A stretch of DNA of 64,000 nt from Halomonas sp. ML-15 (GTDB lineage Bacteria; Pseudomonadota; Gammaproteobacteria; Pseudomonadales; Halomonadaceae), in assembly GCF_014779595.1 (NCBI RefSeq), contig NZ_JACXZT010000015.1, forward strand, positions 1-64,000. Reading direction: 5' to 3'. Positions 29,044-38,317 of this stretch are shown here, piece by piece. The position numbers and the translations under genes are program-made. Every line of letters starts with the position of its first letter. The stretch's first letter is position 1. The notes under the pieces are model-generated. The model was given only the letters and a program-made list of their open reading frames with translations. It made no database searches and was not told where the DNA came from.

Positions 29044-30195
29044 TCAGCCTCTCAAACGGTAGCCGTGGGCATCGTGGCTAGTCGAGGTGGCGAGTTGGGT
29101 GGCATCGAGACGCGCCGCTTCGAGGGCCTCATAGTTGGGGGTAAAGCCAAGCCCCGGGGCGCCCGAAAGCTGCATGCGGCCATCCAGCGGGTCGGGCGTG
29201 CCGTGGAAGAAGTGCTTGCCGACCTGCCAGATGCCGTAGTGAAACTCCACCGCCCCGCCGTTCATCAGTCCACACAGCAGATGCATGTTGAAGATCGGCC
29301 AACCACCACCGTTGGTCATCGGCATATTGAAGGCCTGGGCCATGTGCGCGACCTTGATCGATTCGGTAAAGCCGCCGTTGTAGATCACGTTGGGCTGGAT
29401 GATATCCACCGCGCGCTCGGCGATGAACTCGCGGTAGCGCCAGCGATGCCCCTCCATCTGCCCCACCGCCACCGGCATGCTGACCTGAGCACGGAAGTCG
29501 ACCAGTGCCCGCACGTCGTTCTGCTGGATCGGCTCCTCGAACCACAGCAGCCGGCAGTCGGATACTGCCTGAGCCAGCTGCCGCGCCTCGAACGGGTCGA
29601 ACCAGCAGTTGGCGTCGATGATCAGGTCAGCGTCGTCGCCGATCGCCTCGCGCACGCAGCGCACCCGCTCCACGTCGTCCTTCCAGGTGCGTGACGGATC
29701 ACCGCCAACCACCATCTTGAGCATCCGATGACCCTCGGCAAGAAAGCGCTTGGCGTGCTCGGCAAGCTGGTCGGTATCGAAGAACGGATAGCCGAAGGTG
29801 GCATAGGTCGGCGCCCAGTCGCGATAGCCGCCGATCAGTTCATGCACCGAGCGCTGCTCCTGTTTACCCCAGATATCCCACAGCGCAATGTCGATGGCCG
29901 ATAGGGCATTGGAGATCACCCCGGTATAGCCGCGGGTATTGAGCTTACGCCAGACGTGGGCGTGGATGCGCTCGCGGTGCAGCGCCGGCATACCGAGCAG
30001 CGCCGGCTTGAGGTGGTGCTCGATACAGGCCACCACCGCCGCCGGCAGCATGGCACCGGTGAGACCGAATCCCGACACGCCAGTGTCTGTATCCACCTCA
30101 ACGAACACGAACACGCGGCGCTCGACCGAGGCCTCGACGCCGGGCACGTCGACGTCCAAGGCATGGATCGTGGCGCGGATATCGGTAATGTTCAT
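29044..30195 (-). CDS. Mandelate racemase/muconate lactonizing enzyme family protein
   Basis: A 383-residue enolase-superfamily enzyme, last gene of the catabolic operon. The barrel shows metal ligands Asp194 (LIIDANCWFD) and Glu220 (WFEEP). At the third ligand position the usual Glu appears as Gln246 (AVGQMEG), with Glu248 two residues later. The KxK base motif is reduced to Lys160 (LKMVVGG), while the Asp264 and His305 pair (VDIIQPN, FNMHLLC) is kept, which points to acid-sugar or hydroxyacid dehydratase chemistry rather than lactonization. It follows the FMN oxidase by 32 bases. Substrate unknown. Confidence 0.85.
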   Translation of the reverse strand: MNITDIRATIHALDVDVPGVEASVERRVFVFVEVDTDTGVSGFGLTGAMLPAAVVACIEHHLKPALLGMPALHRERIHAHVWRKLNTRGYTGVISNALSAIDIALWDIWGKQEQRSVHELIGGYRDWAPTYATFGYPFFDTDQLAEHAKRFLAEGHRMLKMVVGGDPSRTWKDDVERVRCVREAIGDDADLIIDANCWFDPFEARQLAQAVSDCRLLWFEEPIQQNDVRALVDFRAQVSMPVAVGQMEGHRWRYREFIAERAVDIIQPNVIYNGGFTESIKVAHMAQAFNMPMTNGGGWPIFNMHLLCGLMNGGAVEFHYGIWQVGKHFFHGTPDPLDGRMQLSGAPGLGFTPNYEALEAARLDATQLATSTSHDAHGYRLRG

Positions 30196-30227
30196 GGCAA
30201 CGCTTCCTGATCGTGGTAGTGGGGGGG

Positions 30228-31412
30228 TCAGTGGCCGGCGGCCAGACGACTGGTCTCGTAAAGATTCTCGCGGCTCAGGCCGCCGATCTCGGTGACGCCG
30301 AGTAGCGCCATGTCGCGGCGCATCTCATCGGCCAGCAGGGTTGCCGCATGCCGTACGCCAGCGTCGCCGGCACAGGCTGCGGCGTAGTTGAAGGGCCGCC
30401 CGAGGAACACGAAACTCGCGCCCAGCGCCAGCGCCTTGATCACGTCGCTGCCGCGGCGGAAGCCGCTGTCGATCATGATCGGGATATCCGGCACGTCCGC
30501 CACCACCCGCGGCAGCACCTGCAGCGGCGAAACGGTGCCATCCAGCTGGCGACCGCCGTGATTGGAGAGGATGATGCCGTCGACCCCGGCCTGCCTCGCG
30601 CGTACCGCGTCCTCGGGATGCAGCACCCCCTTGACCACCAGACGTCCCGACCACAGCCGCCGCACCAGATCGAGGTACTCCCAGTCGAAATGGCTGCGGC
30701 CGGAAAAATCGCGAGCCACGTGCCGTGAGATGATCGGCGCGCCGCGCTCGGCATAGTTGTTCTCGAAGTGCGGCATGCCGTGACGCAGCAGCGTGCGACA
30801 GAAGGTGTCGAGCAACCAGCGCGGCCGCAGCAGGCCGTCCACCGCCAGCCGCGCGGTGGGCTTGAGCGGCGACGAGAAGCCGCTGCGAATATTGTGTTCC
30901 GGGTTGGGTGGCACCGGATAATCCAGCGTCACCACCAGGTTCTTGAAGCCGGCACGCTCGACGCGCTTGATCAGCGCCTCGATGGCATCCGGCGTGCCCG
31001 GCAAATAGGCCTGGAACCAGTCGGTACCACCGCTGGCGGCGACCTCCTCCATGGGAATCAGCGAGGCACCGCTGAGGATCATGGGGATGCCGGCAGCCCT
31101 AGCGGCCTGGGCAAGCACCAGGTCACCACGATAGGCCGAGATGGCGCTGATGCCCATTGGCGCGATACCAAACGGCGCCTGGTGGGTTTCGCCGAAGAGC
31201 GTGGTCTCGAGGGATATCGACGAGACATTGACGAAGGTACGCGGCACGAAGCGATAATCATCGAAGGCCGTGCGGTTGGCCCGGTAGGTCTTGCGATCCT
31301 CGGCGGCGTTATACACATAGCCGAAGATCGGCCGCGGCAATTTCTTGCGGGCCGCCACCTCGAAATCGTGCAGGTTGAGAATACCGGCCAGCTTGCGGTT
31401 GCGATGCGTCAT
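30228..31412 (-). CDS. FMN-dependent alpha-hydroxy-acid oxidase/dehydrogenase
   Basis: A 394-residue enzyme of the lactate/glycolate/mandelate oxidase family, which turns an L-2-hydroxy acid into a 2-oxo acid. The active-site signature SNHGGRQLDG places the catalytic His at 285, with Lys261 (VVKGVL) and the FMN-phosphate-site motif DSGFRRGSDV near 315. The N-terminal domain has the family PMGISAISAYRGD stretch near 85. The ATG at 31412 has AGGAA upstream. Whether electrons go to oxygen or to the respiratory chain cannot be decided. It lies between the DapA-family and enolase-family genes. Confidence 0.92.
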   Translation of the reverse strand: MTHRNRKLAGILNLHDFEVAARKKLPRPIFGYVYNAAEDRKTYRANRTAFDDYRFVPRTFVNVSSISLETTLFGETHQAPFGIAPMGISAISAYRGDLVLAQAARAAGIPMILSGASLIPMEEVAASGGTDWFQAYLPGTPDAIEALIKRVERAGFKNLVVTLDYPVPPNPEHNIRSGFSSPLKPTARLAVDGLLRPRWLLDTFCRTLLRHGMPHFENNYAERGAPIISRHVARDFSGRSHFDWEYLDLVRRLWSGRLVVKGVLHPEDAVRARQAGVDGIILSNHGGRQLDGTVSPLQVLPRVVADVPDIPIMIDSGFRRGSDVIKALALGASFVFLGRPFNYAAACAGDAGVRHAATLLADEMRRDMALLGVTEIGGLSRENLYETSRLAAGH

Positions 31413-31428
31413 CGAAGGGTTCCTGGAC

Positions 31429-32337
31429 TCACATGGAGAAGCCGTGCTCACCGAGCGCGGCAGCGAGCTGGCGGCGCTGCGCCTCGTCCAGCGCCACCAG
31501 CGGCGGACGCACCCGGCACCAGTCGTCGCTGGCGCGGAAATCGGCGATCGCCGACTTGAGCGCAGGGATCATCGGAAAGCCTTCGAAGATGTCGCGGGTG
31601 GCATTCAGCGCCCTCTGCGCCTGATCGGCATCGCTTGCCTGCCACTGCTTGGCCAGCGCCACGATGGCGCGACCGTTGACGTTGGCCGTGGCGCTGATGC
31701 AGCCCGCACCACCCTCGCGCATGGTCTGCAGCAGAAACCTCTCGTTACCGGCATACACCTGGAAGCCATCGCCAGCGAACTGCTGGATCATGGCCCGGGT
31801 ATTGTCCCAGTCTCCCGAGCTATCCTTGATACCGACGAAGGTCTGCGGATAGGCCTTGCGCAGACGCTCGATCAAGCCAAGGCTGATCGGTACCTGGGCC
31901 ACCGGCGGAATGTGGTAGAGATAGATCTTGAGCGCCGCATCGCCGACTCGCTCGACCACTTCGGCGAAGTAGCGAAACAGCCCTTCGTCAGGCACGTTCT
32001 TGTAGTAGAACGGCGGCAGCATCAGCACTCCGTGACAACCCGTCTCGAGGGCATGCCGACTCAGCGTCACGGTATCTTCGATGGCACAGCTGCCGGTGCC
32101 CGGCATCAGCCGGCTACCCGGCACGCCGGCGTCGACCAGCGCATCGAGCAACTGCTGCTTGTGCGTCACGCTCAGCGAGTTGGCTTCCGAATTGGTGCCG
32201 AAAACGGCCAGACCCACGTCGCTGTCGACCAGCCACCGGCAATGTTCGATATAGCGAGACAGATCGGGCGACAGGTCGTCTTGAAACGGCGTCACTACGG
32301 GTGACCACACCTTGCCGCTGGCGCTACTGGCATTCAT
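31429..32337 (-). CDS. DapA/N-acetylneuraminate lyase family aldolase or dehydratase
   Basis: A 302-residue class I (Schiff-base) lyase. The catalytic Lys171 sits in FVGIKDSSGD and the proton-shuttling Tyr141 in YLYHIPP; GTNSE (47-51) corresponds to the family GTTGE carboxylate-binding loop. AAGGAG precedes the ATG. True dapA genes sit elsewhere and this one is in a catabolic operon, so it more likely cleaves or dehydrates a 2-oxo acid such as a 2-keto-3-deoxy compound to pyruvate. The exact substrate is not predictable. Confidence 0.88.
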   Translation of the reverse strand: MNASSASGKVWSPVVTPFQDDLSPDLSRYIEHCRWLVDSDVGLAVFGTNSEANSLSVTHKQQLLDALVDAGVPGSRLMPGTGSCAIEDTVTLSRHALETGCHGVLMLPPFYYKNVPDEGLFRYFAEVVERVGDAALKIYLYHIPPVAQVPISLGLIERLRKAYPQTFVGIKDSSGDWDNTRAMIQQFAGDGFQVYAGNERFLLQTMREGGAGCISATANVNGRAIVALAKQWQASDADQAQRALNATRDIFEGFPMIPALKSAIADFRASDDWCRVRPPLVALDEAQRRQLAAALGEHGFSM

Positions 32338-32382
32338 TATCTTCTCCTTGTGATTTGTCGTGACGGAAGACACCCGCCAGGC

Positions 32383-33072
32383 TCACTGCGGGGCGTCGTC
32401 CTGGCGTTCCAACCACCGTGCCAACCCCTTGCTGGTATGCGCGAGTCCCGCCTGATAGGCGCGGGCCTTGTCGTTGGCGACAATGGCGGCAACGATTTCG
32501 GTATGCTCCTCGTGGGACTTGCTCATCACCACCGCGCCCTGCAGCAGATACTTGCGGGCCAGCAGCGAGTCTTTGACCAGGTCACGATATATCGCACTGG
32601 CGCGCTGATGATTGGCAATTTTCAAGATAAACTCATGGAAGGCCAAGTTGAGATAAAAATACGCATCGGCATCATCTTGCGCTGCGGCTTTACCCATCTC
32701 GATCAGTTTTTTCTGCAACTCGCTTTTTTCTTCGTCACCGGCATTTTCTGCAGCCTTGCCGCATAAAAATGCAGTAATAAGCGCTCGAACTTCGCTATTC
32801 TCTACATACTCTTCGCGAGTGACTTTTTTCACGAAAACGCCGCGATTGGGAAGACTGTTCACTAACCCTGCTCGCTCCAGTCCCCTCCGCGCTTCGCGGA
32901 CGATGCCGCGGCTGACATTGAACTTTTCCGCCAGACGCATTTCGTTAAGTCGCTCGCCAGGCTTTAAATAACCGGAAAGAATCAACTTTTCCAGTTCTTC
33001 AGCAACGATCGTCGTCAATGACGAAGCCTTGCGTTCGGTAATGATATTGGCCGATTCCAGCACAGGATCCAT
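32383..33072 (-). CDS. GntR-family (FadR/FCD) transcriptional regulator
   Basis: A 229-residue regulator with an N-terminal winged helix (residues about 20-80, ending GLVNSLPNRGVFV) and a C-terminal helical FCD ligand-binding domain. In the FCD metal motif the usual Asp of DxxFH is Asn here (NLAFHEF near 140), while His residues follow (SHEEHTEI). GAGG precedes the ATG at 33072; a GTG at 33084 is less likely. The gene is visibly less GC-rich than its neighbours. It probably controls this operon, possibly through the palindrome at 39525-39548. Confidence 0.9.
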   Translation of the reverse strand: MDPVLESANIITERKASSLTTIVAEELEKLILSGYLKPGERLNEMRLAEKFNVSRGIVREARRGLERAGLVNSLPNRGVFVKKVTREEYVENSEVRALITAFLCGKAAENAGDEEKSELQKKLIEMGKAAAQDDADAYFYLNLAFHEFILKIANHQRASAIYRDLVKDSLLARKYLLQGAVVMSKSHEEHTEIVAAIVANDKARAYQAGLAHTSKGLARWLERQDDAPQ

Positions 33073-33107
33073 GGCGCGCCTCACTTATCAAAGAGATATC
33101 GGAGTGA

Positions 33108-33884
33108 TCATATCAACACCAACTTCTCGAACGCCACCCACAGCAACCGGATGGACAACAGTGTCAGCAATATCTTCATGACAAAATCGAAGTTATTATT
33201 ACTAACTTTCCGTAATACTTTAAGGCCTGCCCAGGTACCCACAAATCCTACGCCGATCATGGCCGCCATCAGCCATAGCCAGTCGAAGAACACGAAGCCT
33301 GCGAAGCCGAAAATGAACGCCTTGGAGAGATGCTGCAGCGACATCACCGCCGAAAAGGTCGCCACCCGCACCAGGCGCTCAGGGCTGATGTGCTTGAGAT
33401 AGGCGGCCACGATCGAGCCGGCGGCACCGACGAAGCTGGACAGAAACGTGGTCAAGGCACCCATCACCAGGCTGCCGCCCATGCCCACGGCACGGGAGGG
33501 CAGCGACGGTCCCCAGCACATGAAGATCATGAAGCTGGCGATGATCAGTTCCAGCATCCCTGATGGCAAACGTATCAGCAACCAGGAGGCCATCGCTGCC
33601 CCGATCAGAATACCGGGGACGATGGCCGCCAGCCGCCGATAGTCGACGTCGCGCCAGGTCAGCCCGAAGCGGCTGCCGTTGGCACCCAGCTGGACCATCC
33701 CGTGCACCGGGATGACCGCCGCTGGCGGCATGACCTGGGCCATGGACATGATCAGCAGGGCGCTGCCGCCGATACCGAAGGCGCTGGTCATCCAGGAGGT
33801 GATCAAGCTCAGTAGCACCAGCAGCGCGTTGACGCCCCCCGACAAGGGGGAGAGTCCATCCAACAGCGCAAGCAGGTCAGCCAT
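33108..33884 (-). CDS. TauE/SafE (sulfite exporter) family permease
   Basis: A 258-residue membrane protein with about seven or eight hydrophobic helices. The family pattern is seen in SFVGAAGSIVAAYLKH near residue 145 and SWMTSAFGIGGSALL near 30. The family exports sulfite, sulfoacetate or other small anions and is often annotated only by fold. The ATG at 33884 overlaps the thioesterase stop by eight bases. In an operon with no known sulfonate lyase the cargo is uncertain. Confidence 0.85.
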   Translation of the reverse strand: MADLLALLDGLSPLSGGVNALLVLLSLITSWMTSAFGIGGSALLIMSMAQVMPPAAVIPVHGMVQLGANGSRFGLTWRDVDYRRLAAIVPGILIGAAMASWLLIRLPSGMLELIIASFMIFMCWGPSLPSRAVGMGGSLVMGALTTFLSSFVGAAGSIVAAYLKHISPERLVRVATFSAVMSLQHLSKAFIFGFAGFVFFDWLWLMAAMIGVGFVGTWAGLKVLRKVSNNNFDFVMKILLTLLSIRLLWVAFEKLVLI

Positions 33885-34308
33885 TCGCGGGCATCTTCCA
33901 GGTAGACGTCGCCATGCCAACCAGCTTGCCGGCCTCGTCGAAGGCGCGCGACTCCAGGAACGAGACGTTACGGCCCTGCTTGATAAAACGGCCCTCGAGC
34001 CTTACCGCTCCCACGCTGGCCGGACGCATGTACTGAATCTTCATTTCGATGGTACTGCCCCCCGCCCCCATGACGTGGTGGATGAGGTGTCCCATGGAGA
34101 CATCCATCGCCAGCGCCATCACGCCGCCATGCAGGCTCCCCTGGGGGTTGTAGAGATGCGGCGCGACCGGCAGCGCCACATGACACACCTCGTCGGCATA
34201 GGTAATCGAGAGCTGCAGGAACTTGGCCAGGAAGAACTTCTCGAAGGCCGGTTCCTGGGTGGCAAGCGCCTCTTCGAACACCTCTCTTACCTTTGCTTCA
34301 TCTATCAT
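33877..34308 (-). CDS. PaaI-type hotdog-fold thioesterase
   Basis: A 143-residue acyl-CoA thioesterase of the PaaI/4-hydroxybenzoyl-CoA class. The central helix motif NPQGSLHGGVMALAMD lies at about 54-69 with the catalytic-site Asp near its end, followed by the strand IEMKIQYMRPA. It overlaps the tctA stop (ATGA) and the TauE-family gene. Together with the CoA-transferase it implies that a CoA ester is made and later hydrolysed, or that a stalled CoA ester is relieved. Confidence 0.88.
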   Translation of the reverse strand: MIDEAKVREVFEEALATQEPAFEKFFLAKFLQLSITYADEVCHVALPVAPHLYNPQGSLHGGVMALAMDVSMGHLIHHVMGAGGSTIEMKIQYMRPASVGAVRLEGRFIKQGRNVSFLESRAFDEAGKLVGMATSTWKMPANG

Positions 34309-35825
34309 AATGGGGCTCCTTGGATATTGGCTTTCTTACGATAGGCGTTGAGCAGAATGCCGGAGAGAATCACCGCGACAAAGAACACCATGATGTAGAG
34401 CGACGACGAGCGCAGGAAGAAGATATCGAACGAGCCGCGGCTGATGATCAGGGTCTGGCGCAGCGACTCCTCCGCCATCGGGCCCAGCACCAGCGCCAGC
34501 ACTACCGCCGCCGGCGAAAAACCGAAGCGCTTCATCAGAAAACCGATCACACCTGCACCCAGCATGATGAATACCTCGATCACGCTGGCATTGACGCTGA
34601 AGGTCCCCATCACGCAGACCACCAGCACCAGCGGGGCCAGAATACGGTAGGGTGCCTTGATGATGTAGACGAACAGCGGGATGGCAAAGATGCTGATCAC
34701 CAGCAGTGCCATATTGCCCAGGTACATGCTGCTGATCAGGCCCCAGGCAAACTCGGGATTTTCCGCCATCAGCAGCGGGCCAGGGCGCAGCCCCCACATG
34801 ATGAAGGCCGCCAGCAACACCGCCGTGGAGGCCGAGCCAGGGATCCCCAGGGTCAACAGCGGTACCATGGCACCGGAGGACGCCGCATTGTTGGCCGACT
34901 CCGGCGCCGTCAAGCCGCGCATTTCACCCTGACCGAACTTCTTGGGCGTGTTGGAAAGCGACTTCTCCAATGAGTAGGCCATCAGCGAGGCGATCGTCGC
35001 ACCGGCGCCGGGAATCAAGCCGATACAGAAGCCAAGAATGGCATTGCGCGGCATGGTGAACTTGCTCTCGCGGAAATCCTTCCTCGTCGGCCAGAAGCGC
35101 TCTTCGTTCTGGTACTGAACGATCCCTCCAGTGCCACTCTTGTGAGCCCCGCTATAGAACGCATGGAAGAGCTCGCCTATCCCGAACAGGCCAATCGCCA
35201 CAGGGATGAAGTGGATCCCACCGATCAATTCGCTTGAACCGAAGGTAAAGCGCTGATGACCGGTCTCCAGATCAACGCCCACCGTGCCCAGTGCGAAGCC
35301 AATCAGCGCCGACACCAGGCCCAGAATCCAGTTCCCGGACATCAGCGCCACCAGCGTCAGAATACCCAGCAGACAGAGCAGAAAGAATTCAGGCGGGCCG
35401 AAGCTGCGCGTGACCATGGCAAACATCGGCGCCAACAGGGTGATCAGGATCACCCCGATAGTGCCGCCGGTAAAGGACGCACAGGCCTGCATGACCAACG
35501 CCGGCCCGGCGCGCCCCTGCTTGGCCAGCGGGAAGCCGTCAAAGGTCGAGGCTACCGTAGTGGAGTCACCGGGAGTATTGAGCAGGATGGCGGTGATGGT
35601 GCCACCGTACATGGCGCCATAGTAGATCGCTGCCAGCATCATCACCGCACTGATCGGGTCCATGCTAAAGGTGACCGGCAGCAGGATCGCGATGCCTGCC
35701 GAGGGACCAAAGCCGGGAATAGCCCCGATCATCATGCCGATCGCCGCACCCAGCAGCAGGTACAGCAGGTTCATAGGTGTGATGGCGATCGACAAGCCCA
35801 TCAACAGATTGTCAAAGATTTCCAT
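34305..35825 (-). CDS. tctA: Tripartite tricarboxylate transporter large permease (TctA)
   Basis: A 506-residue permease with about twelve transmembrane helices. It has the TctA signature GFGPSAGIAILLPVTF near residue 38, the GDSTTVASTFDGFPLAKQG stretch near 85 and GLIPGAGATIASLMAYS near 265. It works with the TctB small permease and a TctC periplasmic binding protein to import carboxylates using an ion gradient. AAGGG precedes the ATG. Confidence 0.96.
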   Translation of the reverse strand: MEIFDNLLMGLSIAITPMNLLYLLLGAAIGMMIGAIPGFGPSAGIAILLPVTFSMDPISAVMMLAAIYYGAMYGGTITAILLNTPGDSTTVASTFDGFPLAKQGRAGPALVMQACASFTGGTIGVILITLLAPMFAMVTRSFGPPEFFLLCLLGILTLVALMSGNWILGLVSALIGFALGTVGVDLETGHQRFTFGSSELIGGIHFIPVAIGLFGIGELFHAFYSGAHKSGTGGIVQYQNEERFWPTRKDFRESKFTMPRNAILGFCIGLIPGAGATIASLMAYSLEKSLSNTPKKFGQGEMRGLTAPESANNAASSGAMVPLLTLGIPGSASTAVLLAAFIMWGLRPGPLLMAENPEFAWGLISSMYLGNMALLVISIFAIPLFVYIIKAPYRILAPLVLVVCVMGTFSVNASVIEVFIMLGAGVIGFLMKRFGFSPAAVVLALVLGPMAEESLRQTLIISRGSFDIFFLRSSSLYIMVFFVAVILSGILLNAYRKKANIQGAPL

Positions 35826-35853
35826 TGCGATACCCTTGTCTATTTGTTGTGGA

Positions 35854-36294
35854 CTACCACCACAAACCGTGTGGCAATGATGCGTTCAGCAAGCCACCAA
35901 ACAGGAAGTGGATGACAACCGGCACCGCTACCGTGACAGCAGCATTGGTAACGTGCTTTCCACGGTTGAAATAGAACAGCGTGGCGCCGATATAGGCAGG
36001 TATTGCGATGATATAGCCAAGCACCATCAGCAGCACGCCAAAGGTCAGCGACAAGCCGATCAATACGGCCGCGTCCTGGTACTGGCTGTCCTGAGCCCCG
36101 GAAAACAGCGTGCCTTTCTTGATATCGAGCAAGATCGTCAACAGCATGGCCAGGACGATGGCTACGCCCAGGATTCTAGGGAAAAAACCTGGCCCCATCC
36201 GTCCGCGGTTGGTAAAGAACGTCAGGTCGACAAATGCCATATAGGTGTAGCAGACCGCTACGACCAGAATAAAAAGGTAGAAAAAGAGTCTCAT
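35854..36294 (-). CDS. tctB: Tripartite tricarboxylate transporter small permease (TctB)
   Basis: A 146-residue protein with four hydrophobic segments, including one at the N terminus and the RMGPGFFPRILG motif near residue 32, typical of TctB. It lies between tctC and tctA on the same strand. The ATG at 36294 starts just before the first helix; the longer upstream frame is hydrophilic and unsupported. Confidence 0.92.
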   Translation of the reverse strand: MRLFFYLFILVVAVCYTYMAFVDLTFFTNRGRMGPGFFPRILGVAIVLAMLLTILLDIKKGTLFSGAQDSQYQDAAVLIGLSLTFGVLLMVLGYIIAIPAYIGATLFYFNRGKHVTNAAVTVAVPVVIHFLFGGLLNASLPHGLWW

Positions 36295-36427
36295 GATAAG
36301 TCTCACTGAGGCTGCTGCGAGATGTAAATGCTGCACAGCCATCTGCGCAGCGTGGCCACATTCAGCGTCTGATTAACCCGGCCATGCCTGCGCATGGCCG
36401 GGAGCAACCTTTATTGCTACTTACGGA

Positions 36428-37417
36428 TCAGATCGCACCAGTTTCAGTGAGAATGGTCTCGAAGTTATTGATCGTGTTTTCCAGGAAGTCGGTAAAGTCA
36501 TCCCCGAACTGAACGTTTTCGGTCAGGAAGTTGGACTCCACGTATTCAGCCCACTCGGGGGTTTCCACCACCTTGGCAATGGTATCGATCCACCAGTCGC
36601 GGGCTTCATCCGGCACCCCCGGCGGCATGATCAGGCCACGCGGCATGGCCACTGCAGCATCGCCATAGCCAAGCTCAGCGAAGGACGGCACGCCCTCGAG
36701 CGCATCGGGTACGCTCTCACCACTGAAGGCCAGCGCGCGGAAATCACCGGATTCGATCAGGCCGATAACCGAGCCGGGCGTTGCCACCATGGCGTCGACC
36801 GACTTCGAAAGCAGTGCCGTGGTGAGCTCCCCCTGCTGGTTGAAGGGCACGTAGTCATAGTCGTAGTCCGCTTCCTGGGAGAGCAGCTGGGCGACGATGA
36901 AGTCGTTGTTGACCGAGCCGATACCGCCTACCGCCGGCGGATTTTCACGCGCCCACTCGAGGTAGTCATCGAAGTCCTGGATATCGCTCTCGCCATTGAC
37001 GACCAGCACCTGGTCATCCGCAGCCATCAGCGCAATATGCGTGAACGACATGGTGTCCCAGGGAGTATCGGCCTGCAGCGGGGTCGCGATAAAGCTACCG
37101 CTGGTCGTGGAGAGGTGGTAGGGATTGCCTTCCTGGTTGAAGACGTAACCCCATCCCACTGCACCACTGCCCCCGGGACGATTGGTGGCAACGATATTTT
37201 CGGGGTACAGGTCGTACTTCTCGAGGATATCGATCAGCGTGCGAGACAGCACGTCATTGCCGCCACCGGGGCCAAAGGCAATAGTGATATTCAGCTGCTC
37301 TTCCGGCTCCCAGCCGTCAGCGAGGGCATGGCTGCTGGTCAAGACCAGACTGCCGGCGGCGAGTGCAACAGCGGTAGCGAGCGTGGTACCAGTCTTCTTG
37401 AGCTTGGCGTTGTTCAT
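36428..37417 (-). CDS. tctC: Tripartite tricarboxylate transporter substrate-binding protein (TctC/Bug)
   Basis: A 329-residue periplasmic protein with a cleavable signal peptide ending near ALADG (residue about 34). It has the Bug-family two-lobe pattern: an ATNRPGGSGAVGWGYV stretch near 80 and STTSGSFIATPL near 105 in the ligand-binding loops. AGGAG precedes the start. It sits 60 bases after the crotonase gene. A 133-base gap to tctB follows, as is common for highly expressed binding proteins. The ligand cannot be told from sequence. Confidence 0.94.
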   Translation of the reverse strand: MNNAKLKKTGTTLATAVALAAGSLVLTSSHALADGWEPEEQLNITIAFGPGGGNDVLSRTLIDILEKYDLYPENIVATNRPGGSGAVGWGYVFNQEGNPYHLSTTSGSFIATPLQADTPWDTMSFTHIALMAADDQVLVVNGESDIQDFDDYLEWARENPPAVGGIGSVNNDFIVAQLLSQEADYDYDYVPFNQQGELTTALLSKSVDAMVATPGSVIGLIESGDFRALAFSGESVPDALEGVPSFAELGYGDAAVAMPRGLIMPPGVPDEARDWWIDTIAKVVETPEWAEYVESNFLTENVQFGDDFTDFLENTINNFETILTETGAI

Positions 37418-37477
37418 GACGTACTCCTGGTTATTCTTGGATCTATGGGTAGTGACGAGGTTTTACTTTTTTTACGC

Positions 37478-38281
37478 TTACTTGCCTTTGAAGTGGGGTT
37501 TACGTTTCTCCTTGAATGCGGCCTGGCCCTCTCGATAGTCTTCACTTTCGAAACATGCCGTTACCATACGGCTGACCTCTTCCACTGAAGGAGCGTCGTC
37601 CTCCTGCAGCACACAGCGGATACCGGTCTTGACCGCCTGCATGGTCAAAGGTGCATAGCCGGCCATGGTGGTAATGCGTTCATCGACGATCTTGTCGAAA
37701 TGCTCTTCGCTGAACACCTCATTGACCAGGCCGATCCGGCCCGCCTCGCTGCCACTGAAGGTACGGGCAGTAAGGAACAGCTCCGCCGTGCGCGTGGCAC
37801 CGACAATATCCACAAAACGCTTGATGCCCTCATAGGCGTATCCCACACCAAGCTTGCCTGCCGGCATGCAGAACTTGGCCGTCTCGGTGCTATAGCGCAG
37901 GTCACAGGAGAGTGACAGCCCCATGCCTCCGCCCATGCAGATGCCCTTGACCGCGGCAATGGTCGGCTTGCTGCTGCTGCGCAGTGCCGATTGAGCGGCG
38001 TTGACACTGTCGGCGTAGTGCTGTGCCTGCGCCTTGTCACTGCGCTTTTCCTTGAACTCGCTGATGTCGGCCCCCGACATGAAGGCCTTTTTGCCAGCCC
38101 CCTGCAGCACGATAACGCGCACGTCATCGTTGCTCTGTGCATCAGTCACGGCCTTTGCAACGCTCTTCCACATGTCCAGTGACATGGCGTTATAGCGCTT
38201 TTCATTGCAGATAATGATGCGCAGTACGCCGCCATCTAGCGTGGTATCGATATAGCCGGGTGGTTTTTCCTGGACACTCAT
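37478..38281 (-). CDS. Enoyl-CoA hydratase/isomerase (crotonase) family protein
   Basis: A 267-residue crotonase-fold enzyme. The oxyanion-hole motif GICMGGGMGLSLSCDL lies near residues 112-127 and GADISEF near 70. The position matching crotonase Glu144 is Ala (CMPAGKLGVGYAYEG), while the Glu matching Glu164 is kept (RTAELFL). Loss of one catalytic Glu suggests isomerase, lyase or hydrolase chemistry instead of plain enoyl hydration. It follows the CoA-transferase by 36 bases, so the two probably act in sequence. Confidence 0.9.
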   Translation of the reverse strand: MSVQEKPPGYIDTTLDGGVLRIIICNEKRYNAMSLDMWKSVAKAVTDAQSNDDVRVIVLQGAGKKAFMSGADISEFKEKRSDKAQAQHYADSVNAAQSALRSSSKPTIAAVKGICMGGGMGLSLSCDLRYSTETAKFCMPAGKLGVGYAYEGIKRFVDIVGATRTAELFLTARTFSGSEAGRIGLVNEVFSEEHFDKIVDERITTMAGYAPLTMQAVKTGIRCVLQEDDAPSVEEVSRMVTACFESEDYREGQAAFKEKRKPHFKGK

Positions 38282-38317
38282 TGTTGTGCTTCCTCGTATT
38301 AGGTCAGGCAGGCCTGA

